Below are positions 35,946-43,611 of a stretch of 64,000 bases of DNA, one piece after another. Numbering within the stretch: the stretch's first letter is position 1; each line of letters opens with the position of its first letter. The notes beneath the pieces were generated by a model. That model was not told the DNA's origin. It worked only from the letters and a program-made list of their open reading frames with translations, and did not search any database. The position numbers were made by a program, and so were the translations under genes. The stretch is taken from the NCBI GenBank assembly GCA_950097265.1, contig CATNDJ010000008.1, positions 19,525 through 83,524 on the forward strand, written 5' to 3'. This DNA comes from an uncultured Oscillibacter sp. GTDB lineage: Bacteria > Bacillota > Clostridia > Oscillospirales > Oscillospiraceae.

Positions 35946-37206
35946 AGACTACGCCGAAATGCTTGAATAAAATCTTCTCCGCCTCGGAGTTCCAGAGGCC
36001 GCCGTGGGCGTCGCAGCAGTCCGCCAGGCGGGCGAACAGCGGGTCCGTCCGGCCCTTTTCCCGGAAATCCTCGATGGCGGTGAGGGGCATGTCGAACTGC
36101 GTGTAGGTCAGCTTCTTCCAGCCGGGGATGTGGGGAAGGTTTTTCGTGGTCTCCACGATGGAGTCCATGCCGCCCACGTGGGTGACCATGACGGCGGGGC
36201 GGATTTTTCCCCCGGCGGCCAGGCGGAAGGCCTCTTTCAAATCCTCCGTGGTGCCCCCGGTGGTTCCGATGACATGGGTGGAGGCGTAGTGGCAGTTGTA
36301 CAGGTTGATGGCGGCGGAGAAGTCCCTGTCCGTGGGGCCGGAAAAAAAGTTCATGCACCCGTCATAGCCCAGGAGCCGGTCTCCCAGCTCCGCCAGGGAG
36401 CGGATGGCGTTGTAGACGAAAATGTCGTCGTAGCCCCTTCCGCCGGTGAGGGCCATGAGCTCGGCGAACTCGTCGGCGCACCGGCTGGGGTTGACGTACA
36501 CCAGGCGGATGCCCCGGGCGGCGGCCAGGGACTCCGGAATGAGCCGCCGGGCCCGGGCGATGCGCTCGTCCGAGAGGTCCGTCACCACAATCATGGCGGG
36601 CTTTTTCTCCAGGGTCATAGGGTACTCGATGGCCTCCAGGCCCATGGGCCCGCAGCCTCCCAGGATGAGGACGCTGCCTCCCTCCCGGATGCCCATCAGG
36701 TGCTCGTGGCTGCGGCGGCCGGTGTGGTAGCAGCCGTGATAGCCCCCCACCACACAGCTCAGGGGTTCCCCCAGGCTGGCCTCGAAGTAGCTCTCGCCGC
36801 CGTAGTGGAGGAGACAGCCCAGCTCCATCACCTCCGGCGGGACGATGCAGTAGGTGCAGGCCCCGCCGAAGGTGGGATAAGAGTACCCGGGGGAAGCCAG
36901 GCTTCCCTTGTAGTTCAGGGCGGGCTGCTGGGCGAATTTCTCACCGGGAGCAAATTCGCCCAGCCACTTCTTTCCCACCTTCACAATGTCTCCGGCGAAC
37001 TCGTGGCCGATGATGACGGGGTGCGCGTCCACGTCCTGGGGGCAGCGCCTGTGGGCCTTGCCCTGGACCAGCAGCTTATAGGTGGACATGCAGATGCTGT
37101 CGCTCATGACCCGGACCAGAATTTCGTCTTCCCGGATGTCCGGCAGGTCGAATTCCTCCAGGCGGATGTCGTAAGCGCCGTAGAGACGCACACCCTTTGC
37201 CCGCAT
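35944..37206 (-). CDS. Zinc-type dehydrogenase resembling L-sorbose-1-phosphate reductase (SorE)
   Basis: This 420-residue medium-chain dehydrogenase has the catalytic zinc ligands in SICMSTYK (Cys39) and GHEFAG (His68, Glu69), and a Rossmann glycine motif ILGGCGPMGLEA. The four-cysteine structural zinc site of classic alcohol dehydrogenases is missing. Length and the long insert after the catalytic domain resemble SorE, which acts on 1-phospho-2-ketoses. It is last in the deoR-fruK-mtlA operon; its ATG lies 4 bases after the mtlA stop. From context it may oxidise a hexitol-phosphate at C2; the assignment is by resemblance only. Confidence 0.75.
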   Translation of the reverse strand: MRAKGVRLYGAYDIRLEEFDLPDIREDEILVRVMSDSICMSTYKLLVQGKAHRRCPQDVDAHPVIIGHEFAGDIVKVGKKWLGEFAPGEKFAQQPALNYKGSLASPGYSYPTFGGACTYCIVPPEVMELGCLLHYGGESYFEASLGEPLSCVVGGYHGCYHTGRRSHEHLMGIREGGSVLILGGCGPMGLEAIEYPMTLEKKPAMIVVTDLSDERIARARRLIPESLAAARGIRLVYVNPSRCADEFAELMALTGGRGYDDIFVYNAIRSLAELGDRLLGYDGCMNFFSGPTDRDFSAAINLYNCHYASTHVIGTTGGTTEDLKEAFRLAAGGKIRPAVMVTHVGGMDSIVETTKNLPHIPGWKKLTYTQFDMPLTAIEDFREKGRTDPLFARLADCCDAHGGLWNSEAEKILFKHFGVV

Positions 37207-37210
37207 GAAT

Positions 37211-39094
37211 TTACTCCAGGCCGTTCAGCAGCTTGTAGAGCTGGTCCACGCCGGCGTTATCCACCAGCTTGTCGGTGTCCTCTTCGGTCTCGGCCACCTC
37301 GACGATTTTGCCCAGGATGCCCAAGTGGTCCTCGCCGGTGGAGGCGATGCCCACCACCAGGCGGACCAGCTCGTCGCCCCACTGGATGCCCTCGGGATAG
37401 GTCATGACGATGAGGCCGGTTTTCTTGATGGCCTTCCGGGATTCCTCAGTGCCGTGAGGGATGGCCACGTGGCTGCCGATGGCCACGGAGAAGCTCTTCT
37501 CCCGGTCCAGCATGCCCTGAATGTAGGCTTCCTCCACATAGCCGCTTTCCACCATCAATTTGCCCACGGCCTTGATGGCCTCCTCAGGGCTGACGGGCTT
37601 GCAGTTCAGGATGATGTTCTTTTTCTCCAGGAGAATCTCAGCGGGAGCGGCGGGGGACTCTTCGGCGGGGGCGGCGGCGGGCGCGGGAGCGGCCCCGCCC
37701 TTCCGGGCCTCCAGCAGCTCCTTCACCAGCACGTCGTACTCCGGCGCGCCCATGAAGTTCTTGATGGGGATAATCCGGGCCTGGGGAGCCCGCTGGGCGG
37801 CCCGGCCGGACAGCTCGTGGTGGGTGACGACGATCTGGCAGTCGCCGGGGATCTCGCCCACGGGGTAGTGGATGACTTCAATATCCGTGATGCCCGCATC
37901 CTTCAGCTTGTTCCGGACCATGGTGGCCCCCATGGCGGAGGAGCCCATGCCCGCGTCGCAGGCGAAGACAATTTTCTTAACGTCCTTGGCGGAGACGGAA
38001 GCGCCGGAGGCAGCGGCGGGAATCGCCTGGCCCTTGGAGGCGGCCTTGCTGGCGGCTACCTGCGCCTGGGCCTCTTCCAAGCTGGCGTCCTTGCCGAAGA
38101 ACTTCAGCAGGAAGACGGAGATGAGGAAGCTGACCACGGCGGCGATTCCAATGCCCGCGATGTTGGCAAAGTACCCGCCCTTGGGGGTCATGAGCATCTC
38201 GGCGATGATGCTGCCGGGAGAGGCCGCGGCTACCAGGCCGCCGCCCAGGATGGAGAGGGTGAAGATGCCCACGATGTTGCCGATCATGGGCCCCAGAATC
38301 ACGATGGGGTTCATGAGGACATAGGGGAAGTAAATCTCATGGATGCCGCCCACGAACTGGATGACGGCGGCGGCGCCGGCGGAAGAGCGGGTCTCGCCCT
38401 TGCCCGCCACGCAGTAGGCCAGCAGGAGGCCCAGGCCGGGGCCGGGGTTGGACTCAATCATGAAGAGGATGGACTTGCCCATTTCCATGGCCTGGTCCGT
38501 TCCGATGGGGGTAAATACGCCATGGTTAATGGCGTTGTTCAGGAAGAGCACCTTGGCGGGCTCCACCAGGACGGCGGTGAGAGGCAGCAGGCTCCGGTCC
38601 ACCAGGAACTGCACGCCCGCGCCCAGCCAGTCGGTGAGGGCCACGCAGACGGGGGCGATGACATAGATGGACAAGATGGCCAGGACCGCGCCGATGATGC
38701 CCACGGAGAAGTTATTGACCACCATCTCAAATCCGGCGGGGATATGGCCTTCCATGGCCTTGTCAAACTTCTTGATGCACCAGCCGCCCAAGGGTCCGCA
38801 GATCATGGCCCCGATGAACATGGTGGCGTCCGTGGCGGCGATGGCGCCCAGGGTGGCCAGAGCGCCTGTCACCGCGCCCTTCTGGCCGCCCACGGCCTTG
38901 CCGCCGGTGTAGCCGATCAGAATGGGGAGCAGGAACCGAAGCATGGGCCCCACCATGCCGTTAATGGTCTCGTTGGGGAACCAGCCGTCCGGAATGAAGA
39001 AGGCGGCGATGAGGCCCCAGGCGATGAAGGCTCCGATGTTGGGCATAACCATGCCGCTGAGGAACCGTCCAAACTTTTGGACTCTTTCTTTCAT
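37211..39094 (-). CDS. mtlA: Mannitol-type PTS transporter, EIICBA fusion
   Basis: This 627-residue protein has three PTS modules in the order IIC (about 1-340), IIB (about 370-465) and IIA (about 485-627). The membrane part opens FGRFLSGMVMPNIGAFIAWG and has GGIHEIYFPYVLMNP, both characteristic of MtlA. The IIB phosphocysteine is Cys379 in FACDAGMGSS and the IIA phosphohistidine is His547 in AIPHGT, near the E. coli positions 384 and 554. An Ala/Pro-rich linker (APAPAAAPAEESPAAPAE) joins B and A. Substrate should be mannitol or a related hexitol, although the gene sits with fruK rather than mtlD. Confidence 0.93.
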   Translation of the reverse strand: MKERVQKFGRFLSGMVMPNIGAFIAWGLIAAFFIPDGWFPNETINGMVGPMLRFLLPILIGYTGGKAVGGQKGAVTGALATLGAIAATDATMFIGAMICGPLGGWCIKKFDKAMEGHIPAGFEMVVNNFSVGIIGAVLAILSIYVIAPVCVALTDWLGAGVQFLVDRSLLPLTAVLVEPAKVLFLNNAINHGVFTPIGTDQAMEMGKSILFMIESNPGPGLGLLLAYCVAGKGETRSSAGAAAVIQFVGGIHEIYFPYVLMNPIVILGPMIGNIVGIFTLSILGGGLVAAASPGSIIAEMLMTPKGGYFANIAGIGIAAVVSFLISVFLLKFFGKDASLEEAQAQVAASKAASKGQAIPAAASGASVSAKDVKKIVFACDAGMGSSAMGATMVRNKLKDAGITDIEVIHYPVGEIPGDCQIVVTHHELSGRAAQRAPQARIIPIKNFMGAPEYDVLVKELLEARKGGAAPAPAAAPAEESPAAPAEILLEKKNIILNCKPVSPEEAIKAVGKLMVESGYVEEAYIQGMLDREKSFSVAIGSHVAIPHGTEESRKAIKKTGLIVMTYPEGIQWGDELVRLVVGIASTGEDHLGILGKIVEVAETEEDTDKLVDNAGVDQLYKLLNGLE

Positions 39095-39170
39095 AGATGA
39101 ACGTCCTTTCTCATGAATATATCAGGGTCAGGAAGCGGCGCGCCGCCTCCCGGCTAAGGGAAAACAAAGG

Positions 39171-40082
39171 TCAGAACAGGGGCAGGAGCTTCCGAATCTC
39201 CTCCCCGGTGGCAAGGCCCTCGGAAAAGGCGGTGGCGGACCCGGCGGCGGCCCCCATGCGGTGGGCGGCGGCGTAGTCCCGGGTCTCCAGCCAGCCGGCC
39301 AAAAACCCGGCCACCATGGAGTCCCCCGCGCCTACGGAGCGGCGGGCCGTTCCCGGGGGCACCCCCAGGCGGCGGGCCGCGCCGGTCTCGTCCAGCAGCA
39401 GCGACCCGTCCCCGGCCATGGAGACCAGGATGTTCCGAGCCCCCTGCTCCTGAAGATTTTCGGCGCAGGAGAGGATTTCCGCTTCCGTGAGGGAGCCCTT
39501 TCCGAAGAGCTCCCCCAGCTCGGCGCTGTTGGGCTTGACGAGGAAGGGGCGGCGGGCCAGGACCCCCTTCAGCACGTCCCGGGCGGCGTCCACTACCGTC
39601 AGCACGCCCCTGCCTTCCACCCGGGCTAGAATGGTCTGATACACGTCCGCAGGCAGTCCCGCAGGCAGGGACCCGGCCAGGACCAGGGCGTCTCCCTCCT
39701 TCAGGCGGTCCAGCTTTTGAAGCAGAGCCTCCAGGGCGGCGGGGGGAATGGCGGGGCCCTGGCTGTTGATTTCCGTCTCGCCGCCGCCTCCGCCGGAGCG
39801 GATCTTGACGTTGACCCGGGTCAGGCCCTCCTCCAGCCAGACGAAGTCCGCAGGGACTCCCCCGGCCTTCAGGCCGTCCTCCAGGGCCCTGCCGGTGAAG
39901 CCGGCCAGGAAGCCCAGGGCCGTGGTCTCCACCCCCAGGCTGTGGAGCACCGTGGAGACGTTGACGCCCTTGCCGCCGAAGTGCATGTGCTCCCGGCTGG
40001 TGCGGTTCAATCCCCCGGCCCGGAAGCCGTCCACCAGGACCTCGTAATCCAGGGCGGGGTTCAGCGTTACCGTATAAACCAC
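39171..40082 (-). CDS. fruK: 1-phosphofructokinase (PfkB family)
   Basis: This 303-residue sugar kinase phosphorylates fructose-1-phosphate to fructose-1,6-bisphosphate. It has YTVTLNPALDYEV at the N-terminus, HFGGKGVNVS for substrate binding, and SVGAGDSMVAGFLAG with the catalytic Asp. The first possible GTG (40088) overlaps the deoR stop but has GGAGG only 1 base away. The second GTG (40082) has 7-base spacing and gives the family's usual N-terminus, so I prefer it. The gene is second in the operon, between the regulator and an mtlA-type transporter. Confidence 0.92.
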   Translation of the reverse strand: MVYTVTLNPALDYEVLVDGFRAGGLNRTSREHMHFGGKGVNVSTVLHSLGVETTALGFLAGFTGRALEDGLKAGGVPADFVWLEEGLTRVNVKIRSGGGGGETEINSQGPAIPPAALEALLQKLDRLKEGDALVLAGSLPAGLPADVYQTILARVEGRGVLTVVDAARDVLKGVLARRPFLVKPNSAELGELFGKGSLTEAEILSCAENLQEQGARNILVSMAGDGSLLLDETGAARRLGVPPGTARRSVGAGDSMVAGFLAGWLETRDYAAAHRMGAAAGSATAFSEGLATGEEIRKLLPLF

Positions 40083-40084
40083 GC

Positions 40085-40828
40085 TCACACCTCCCTGACG
40101 TCCGTGTACTCCCGGTACCGCCGGTCCGGCAGGCGGTCCGTGATGATGCAGGCGGCTTCAATGGGGAACATCACCGCCGCCGTCACCTGACCGAATTTGC
40201 TGGAGTCCGCCAGCACGTAGACCTCCTGGGCCCGGTCCGCCGCCAGGGACTTCACGGCGGCCTCCTCCGGGTCCGGGGTGGTGAAGCCCTGGGCGATGGT
40301 CACGCCGTTGGCCCCCAGGAAGGCCTTGGTGAAGTTGTACCGCCCCAGGGCGGCCAGGGTCTCCGCGCCGATGAGGGCCATGGTGCCCGCCTTGAGCATC
40401 CCCCCCAGCACGTGGGTCCGGAGATTCCGCTCCATCAGGCGGCAGGCGCATTCGATGCTGTTGGTCAGAAACAGGGCCTTTGAGGTCCGCAGATGCTCGG
40501 CCATTTGGAGGACCGTGGTGCCCGCGTCCAGGAAGACCACGTCGTCGTTCCCGATGAGCCCGGCGGCGTATTGGGCGGCCCGGTCCTTCTCCTGGGTGAA
40601 AAGCCCCCGTTTCGTCTCCATGTCCAGCTCCTCGCTGTGGAACTCTCCGCCCATCAGCATGGCGCCGCCGTGGACCTTGCTCAGCTTCCCCTGCTTGGCC
40701 AGCGCGTTCAAATCCCGCCGGATGGTGGCCTCGGAAGCGCCCGTCACCTGACAGAGGTCCGTCACCGTGGCGGCCCGCCGCTGGGCCAGCTCCTTCAGAA
40801 TCCGCTCCGCGCGTTGTTCAGCCAGCAT
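40085..40828 (-). CDS. DeoR/GlpR-family transcriptional regulator
   Basis: This 247-residue repressor-type regulator has a winged helix-turn-helix at residues 1-60 (TVTDLCQVTGASEATIRRDL and KVHGGA, both family hallmarks) and a DeoR C-terminal sugar-phosphate sensor domain (AGTTVLQMAEHL). It is first in the operon with fruK, which suits a FruR-like protein sensing fructose-1-phosphate. Its likely operator repeats overlap its own promoter -35, and a matching site lies before mtlD. The ATG follows GGGGGGTGAACT. Confidence 0.92.
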   Translation of the reverse strand: MLAEQRAERILKELAQRRAATVTDLCQVTGASEATIRRDLNALAKQGKLSKVHGGAMLMGGEFHSEELDMETKRGLFTQEKDRAAQYAAGLIGNDDVVFLDAGTTVLQMAEHLRTSKALFLTNSIECACRLMERNLRTHVLGGMLKAGTMALIGAETLAALGRYNFTKAFLGANGVTIAQGFTTPDPEEAAVKSLAADRAQEVYVLADSSKFGQVTAAVMFPIEAACIITDRLPDRRYREYTDVREV

Positions 40829-40881
40829 AGTTCACCCCCCTCTTCATGACTGAAATTGGTTGATTTAGGTTTTCCTCGCTT

Positions 40882-40910
40882 ATAATACCGCCATTTTCAA
40901 TCAAAGTCAA
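40882..40910 (-). promoter_or_regulatory. Promoter of the deoR-fruK-mtlA-dehydrogenase operon
   Basis: On the minus strand, TTGACT (40910-40905) and TATTAT (40887-40882) have 17-bp spacing. The -35 lies inside the first operator repeat. Confidence 0.75.
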
Positions 40911-40934
40911 TAGAGGTCAATCAAAGCCAATCAT
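40897..40934. promoter_or_regulatory. Double operator of the DeoR-family regulator
   Basis: Two direct repeats, TCAATCAAAGTCAAT (40897-40911) and TCAATCAAAGCCAAT (40917-40931), are exactly 20 bp apart (two helical turns) and cover the -35 box. A weaker inverted half-site ATTGGTTGATTTA lies at 40855-40867, between promoter and gene. Confidence 0.72.
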
Positions 40935-40979
40935 AAAAAATCGGGCAGGAAATTTGTGCAGTCCGTCAAAGGACATACC

Positions 40980-42116
40980 TTACAGCGTCTTGATAAAGCG
41001 CTCTACCCGGTCCAGGCCCTCCTTCAGGTCCGCGTCGGAGTAACAGTAGCTCAGGCGCATGTAGCCCTCGGTGCCGAAGTACACGCCGGGGATGAGGCCC
41101 ACCAGGCCCTCCTTCAGCATCTTCTCGCAAAAGCTGAGGGAGTCCATGCCGTACCGCTTGATGTTGATGAACATGTAGAAGGCCCCCTCCGGCTTCTGGA
41201 CCTCCAGGCCCATATCCGTGAGGCGGTGGTATACGTAGTCCCGGCGCTTGCGAAACAGCTCCGTCATGGAGGAGGCGTCGCTCTCCAGGGCGGTTACGCA
41301 GGCGGGCTGGACGAAGGCGGGAGCGGAAACCACGGCGTACTGGTGGAAAATCTGCATCCGGTCCCGGATGGGCGCGTCCGCCAGGCACCAGCCCAAGCGC
41401 CAGCCGGTCATGGCATAGGGCTTGGAGAAGCTGTTGATGACGATGATCCGGTCCCGCATGTCCTGGTATTCCGCGAAGCTGTGGTAGTCCTCCGTGTAGA
41501 CCAGGCTCCGGTACACGTCGTCGCAGAGGACGAAGATGGGTTTGTCCTTCAAAACCCCGTGGACCGCGTCCAGGGTCTCCCGGGTGTAGATGCAGCCGGT
41601 GGGGTTGTTGGGCGAGGTGAGGACGATGGCTTTCGTCCTGGGCGTAATGGCGGCCTCCAGGGCCCGGGGGTCGATCTGGAAGCGGTTGTCCTCCGTGGGC
41701 AGGGCCACGGGCACGCCCCGGCAGAGCTGCGTGATGGACTCGTAGAGGCTGAAGGCCGGAGTGGGGATGATGACCTCATCCCCGGGGTTCAGCACGGTGG
41801 ACAGGCCGATGAAAAGGCTCTCCGTGGCCCCGATGGTCAGGATGATCTCGTCGGGGGAATATTTGAGGCCGTGGGCCCGCTCCTCGTACCTGGAGATGGC
41901 CTCCAGCATGTAGGGGTAGCCGTTGCCGGGGGGATAGTGGGTGTCGTTCCGGTCCAGGGCGGCCTTGGCGGCCTCCTTCACCGCGTCCGGGGTGTTCTGG
42001 TCCGGCTCGCCGATGGTCAGGGCGCAGGCGCCGGGGGTGTCCCGCACCAGAAAGGTGAAGCGGCGGATGCCGGACAGCTCCAGGCCCAGCACGGCGCGGT
42101 TCAATGTCAGGTCCAT
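40980..42116 (-). CDS. Pyridoxal-phosphate aminotransferase, class I/II
   Basis: This 378-residue fold-type I aminotransferase has the PLP lysine in NSFSKPYAMTGWRLGW. The substrate-binding SPNNPTGCIYTRE and the C-terminal Arg in MRLSYCYSD complete the signature. Aspartate, alanine and aromatic aminotransferases share this pattern, so specificity is uncertain. I prefer ATG 42116 (AAGGAG about 10 bases upstream) over a GTG three codons earlier that abuts the ribosome site. It has its own consensus promoter. Confidence 0.9.
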   Translation of the reverse strand: MDLTLNRAVLGLELSGIRRFTFLVRDTPGACALTIGEPDQNTPDAVKEAAKAALDRNDTHYPPGNGYPYMLEAISRYEERAHGLKYSPDEIILTIGATESLFIGLSTVLNPGDEVIIPTPAFSLYESITQLCRGVPVALPTEDNRFQIDPRALEAAITPRTKAIVLTSPNNPTGCIYTRETLDAVHGVLKDKPIFVLCDDVYRSLVYTEDYHSFAEYQDMRDRIIVINSFSKPYAMTGWRLGWCLADAPIRDRMQIFHQYAVVSAPAFVQPACVTALESDASSMTELFRKRRDYVYHRLTDMGLEVQKPEGAFYMFINIKRYGMDSLSFCEKMLKEGLVGLIPGVYFGTEGYMRLSYCYSDADLKEGLDRVERFIKTL

Positions 42117-42148
42117 AGGAATCACGCTCCTTCTTATAGTACGAGACC

Positions 42149-42177
42149 AGTATAAGCGCAGCGCGGGGGCTTGTCAA
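42149..42177 (-). promoter_or_regulatory. Aminotransferase promoter
   Basis: On the minus strand, TTGACA (42177-42172) and TATACT (42154-42149) have 17-bp spacing. It lies directly after the terminator of the small ORF. Confidence 0.88.
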
Positions 42178-42189
42178 CGCTTTAAAGCG

Positions 42190-42214
42190 AAAAGGACGCC
42201 GCAAAACGGCGTCC
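42190..42214 (-). terminator. Terminator of the 25-codon small ORF
   Basis: An 8-bp stem, GGACGCCG with CGGCGTCC, is followed by TTTT on the minus strand, 10 bases after the small ORF stop codon. Confidence 0.75.
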
Positions 42215-42224
42215 CCGGCGGGGC

Positions 42225-42302
42225 TTAACGGTCGCTGGGCAGCCAGCAGTCCTGGAAGATCAGGTCGTCCACGTCCCCGGCAGCGGTTTTAAAGATGCTC
42301 AC
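42225..42302 (-). CDS. Small protein of 25 residues, stand-alone unit (hypothetical)
   Basis: A GTG start at 42302 is preceded by AAAGGAGG with 7-base spacing. The ORF runs 25 codons to TAA at 42225 and is followed at once by an intrinsic terminator. The peptide has no signal sequence or membrane helix. Its N-terminal part is neutral (SIFKTAAG), followed by an acidic stretch (DVDD) and LIFQDCWLPSD with one Cys and one Trp. The next gene downstream has its own promoter, so this is not simply a leader of it. I do not recognise a family. It could be a real small protein or an upstream regulatory peptide. Confidence 0.5.
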   Translation of the reverse strand: MSIFKTAAGDVDDLIFQDCWLPSDR

Positions 42303-42421
42303 GGCAGGTCCTCCTTTTGTTTATGAGACTATTTGACAGTCTATGCGGCCGAAGCGGAAATGTTTCCTGGGGCGGGCAAAAAAATTCCTCCTCCCTGAGG
42401 AACAGGGAGGAGGAGAGAAAC

Positions 42422-43585
42422 TCACAGGCTCATCCGGTAGATGTTTACGATGTCCTCTGCGCTGAGGGGAACGAAGGTCTTGTCAAAGCCGGCAGTCCGG
42501 GCCTTCCGCGCCATCTCCGGGAAGTACTCCGGCCCGATGCCCAGTTCCGTCAGCGTGGATGGGAGGCCCATGGAAGTGAAAAACTCCCGGGTCTTCCCAA
42601 TGGCGGCTTCCGCCAGCTCCCGGGCGGGCAGGGACCCGTCCAGCCCCCAGACGGCGGTCCCATACCGGGCGAAGCGGGCCTCGGTCTTCTCATTTAAGAC
42701 ATAGCGCATCCAGTTGGGGGTCAGGATGGCCAGGCCCACGCCGTGGGTCACGTCGTAGAAGGCGGAAAGCTCGTGCTCCATCCGGTGGACGCTCCAGGCA
42801 ACGGGCTTGCCCATGTCCAGGAAGCCGTTGATGGCCCAGGCGGCGTTCCACATCAGGTTGGCCCGGGCTTCGTAGTCGTCCGGGGTCTCGATGGCCTTGG
42901 GACCGTACTTGACGCAGGAGCGGAGGATGGCTTCCGCCAGGCTCTCCGCCAGATAGTTGTCCTCAATGGGGCTGAAGTAGTTCTCGAAGGTGTGGGACAT
43001 GATGTCCGCCGTGCCCGCGGCGGTCTGGGCGGCGGGGAGCGTGTAGGTGTAGGTGGGGTCCAAAATGGACACGGCGGGATAGCAGCAGGGCCCGGCGAAG
43101 GACTCCTTTTCGTTGGTCTCCGGGTTGGAGATGACGGCGATGTCGTCCATCTCGGAGCCGGTGGCCGCCATGGTCAGCACGGTGAAGAGGGGCAGGGCCC
43201 GCTCCGGCGTAAGCTTCCTGCCCGGCAGGTCCCAGGGGTCCCCGTCGTAGTAAAATCCGGCGGCGATGCCCTTGGCGCAGTCGATGACGCTGCCGCCCCC
43301 CAGGGCCAGCACGCCGTCCAGCCCCTGCTCCCGGCAGAGGCGCACGCCCTCCCGGACCGTGGCGATGCGGGGATTGGGCTCCACGCCGGGGAGCTCGGCC
43401 CATTGAATATCGTGGGCCTTCAGCTGTTCGGCGGCCGCGTCGAAGACGCCGTTTTTCTTGACGCTGCCCCCGCCGTAGACCACCAGCACCTTGCCGGCCC
43501 GGGCGGCGATTTCCGCCCCCAGCTTTTGAATCTGGCCCTGGCCGAAGTGGACCACCGTGGGAATGGAGTAGGTAAAGTTTTTCAT
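42422..43585 (-). CDS. Iron-containing alcohol dehydrogenase (butanol dehydrogenase-like)
   Basis: This 387-residue group III dehydrogenase of the BdhA/YqhD type begins MKNFTYSIPTVVHFGQGQ. It has the NAD(P)-binding GGGSVIDCAKGIAAG and the metal-binding histidines in DIMSHTFENYF and VHRMEHELSAFYDVTHGVGLAIL. It reduces aldehydes such as butyraldehyde to alcohols in fermentation; exact substrate unknown. Of two adjacent ATGs the second (43585) has the better spacing from AGGAGG. It stands between the purine salvage pair and the small ORF. Confidence 0.92.
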   Translation of the reverse strand: MKNFTYSIPTVVHFGQGQIQKLGAEIAARAGKVLVVYGGGSVKKNGVFDAAAEQLKAHDIQWAELPGVEPNPRIATVREGVRLCREQGLDGVLALGGGSVIDCAKGIAAGFYYDGDPWDLPGRKLTPERALPLFTVLTMAATGSEMDDIAVISNPETNEKESFAGPCCYPAVSILDPTYTYTLPAAQTAAGTADIMSHTFENYFSPIEDNYLAESLAEAILRSCVKYGPKAIETPDDYEARANLMWNAAWAINGFLDMGKPVAWSVHRMEHELSAFYDVTHGVGLAILTPNWMRYVLNEKTEARFARYGTAVWGLDGSLPARELAEAAIGKTREFFTSMGLPSTLTELGIGPEYFPEMARKARTAGFDKTFVPLSAEDIVNIYRMSL

Positions 43586-43611
43586 CATGCCCTCCTGTCG
43601 GTTTCACATGG

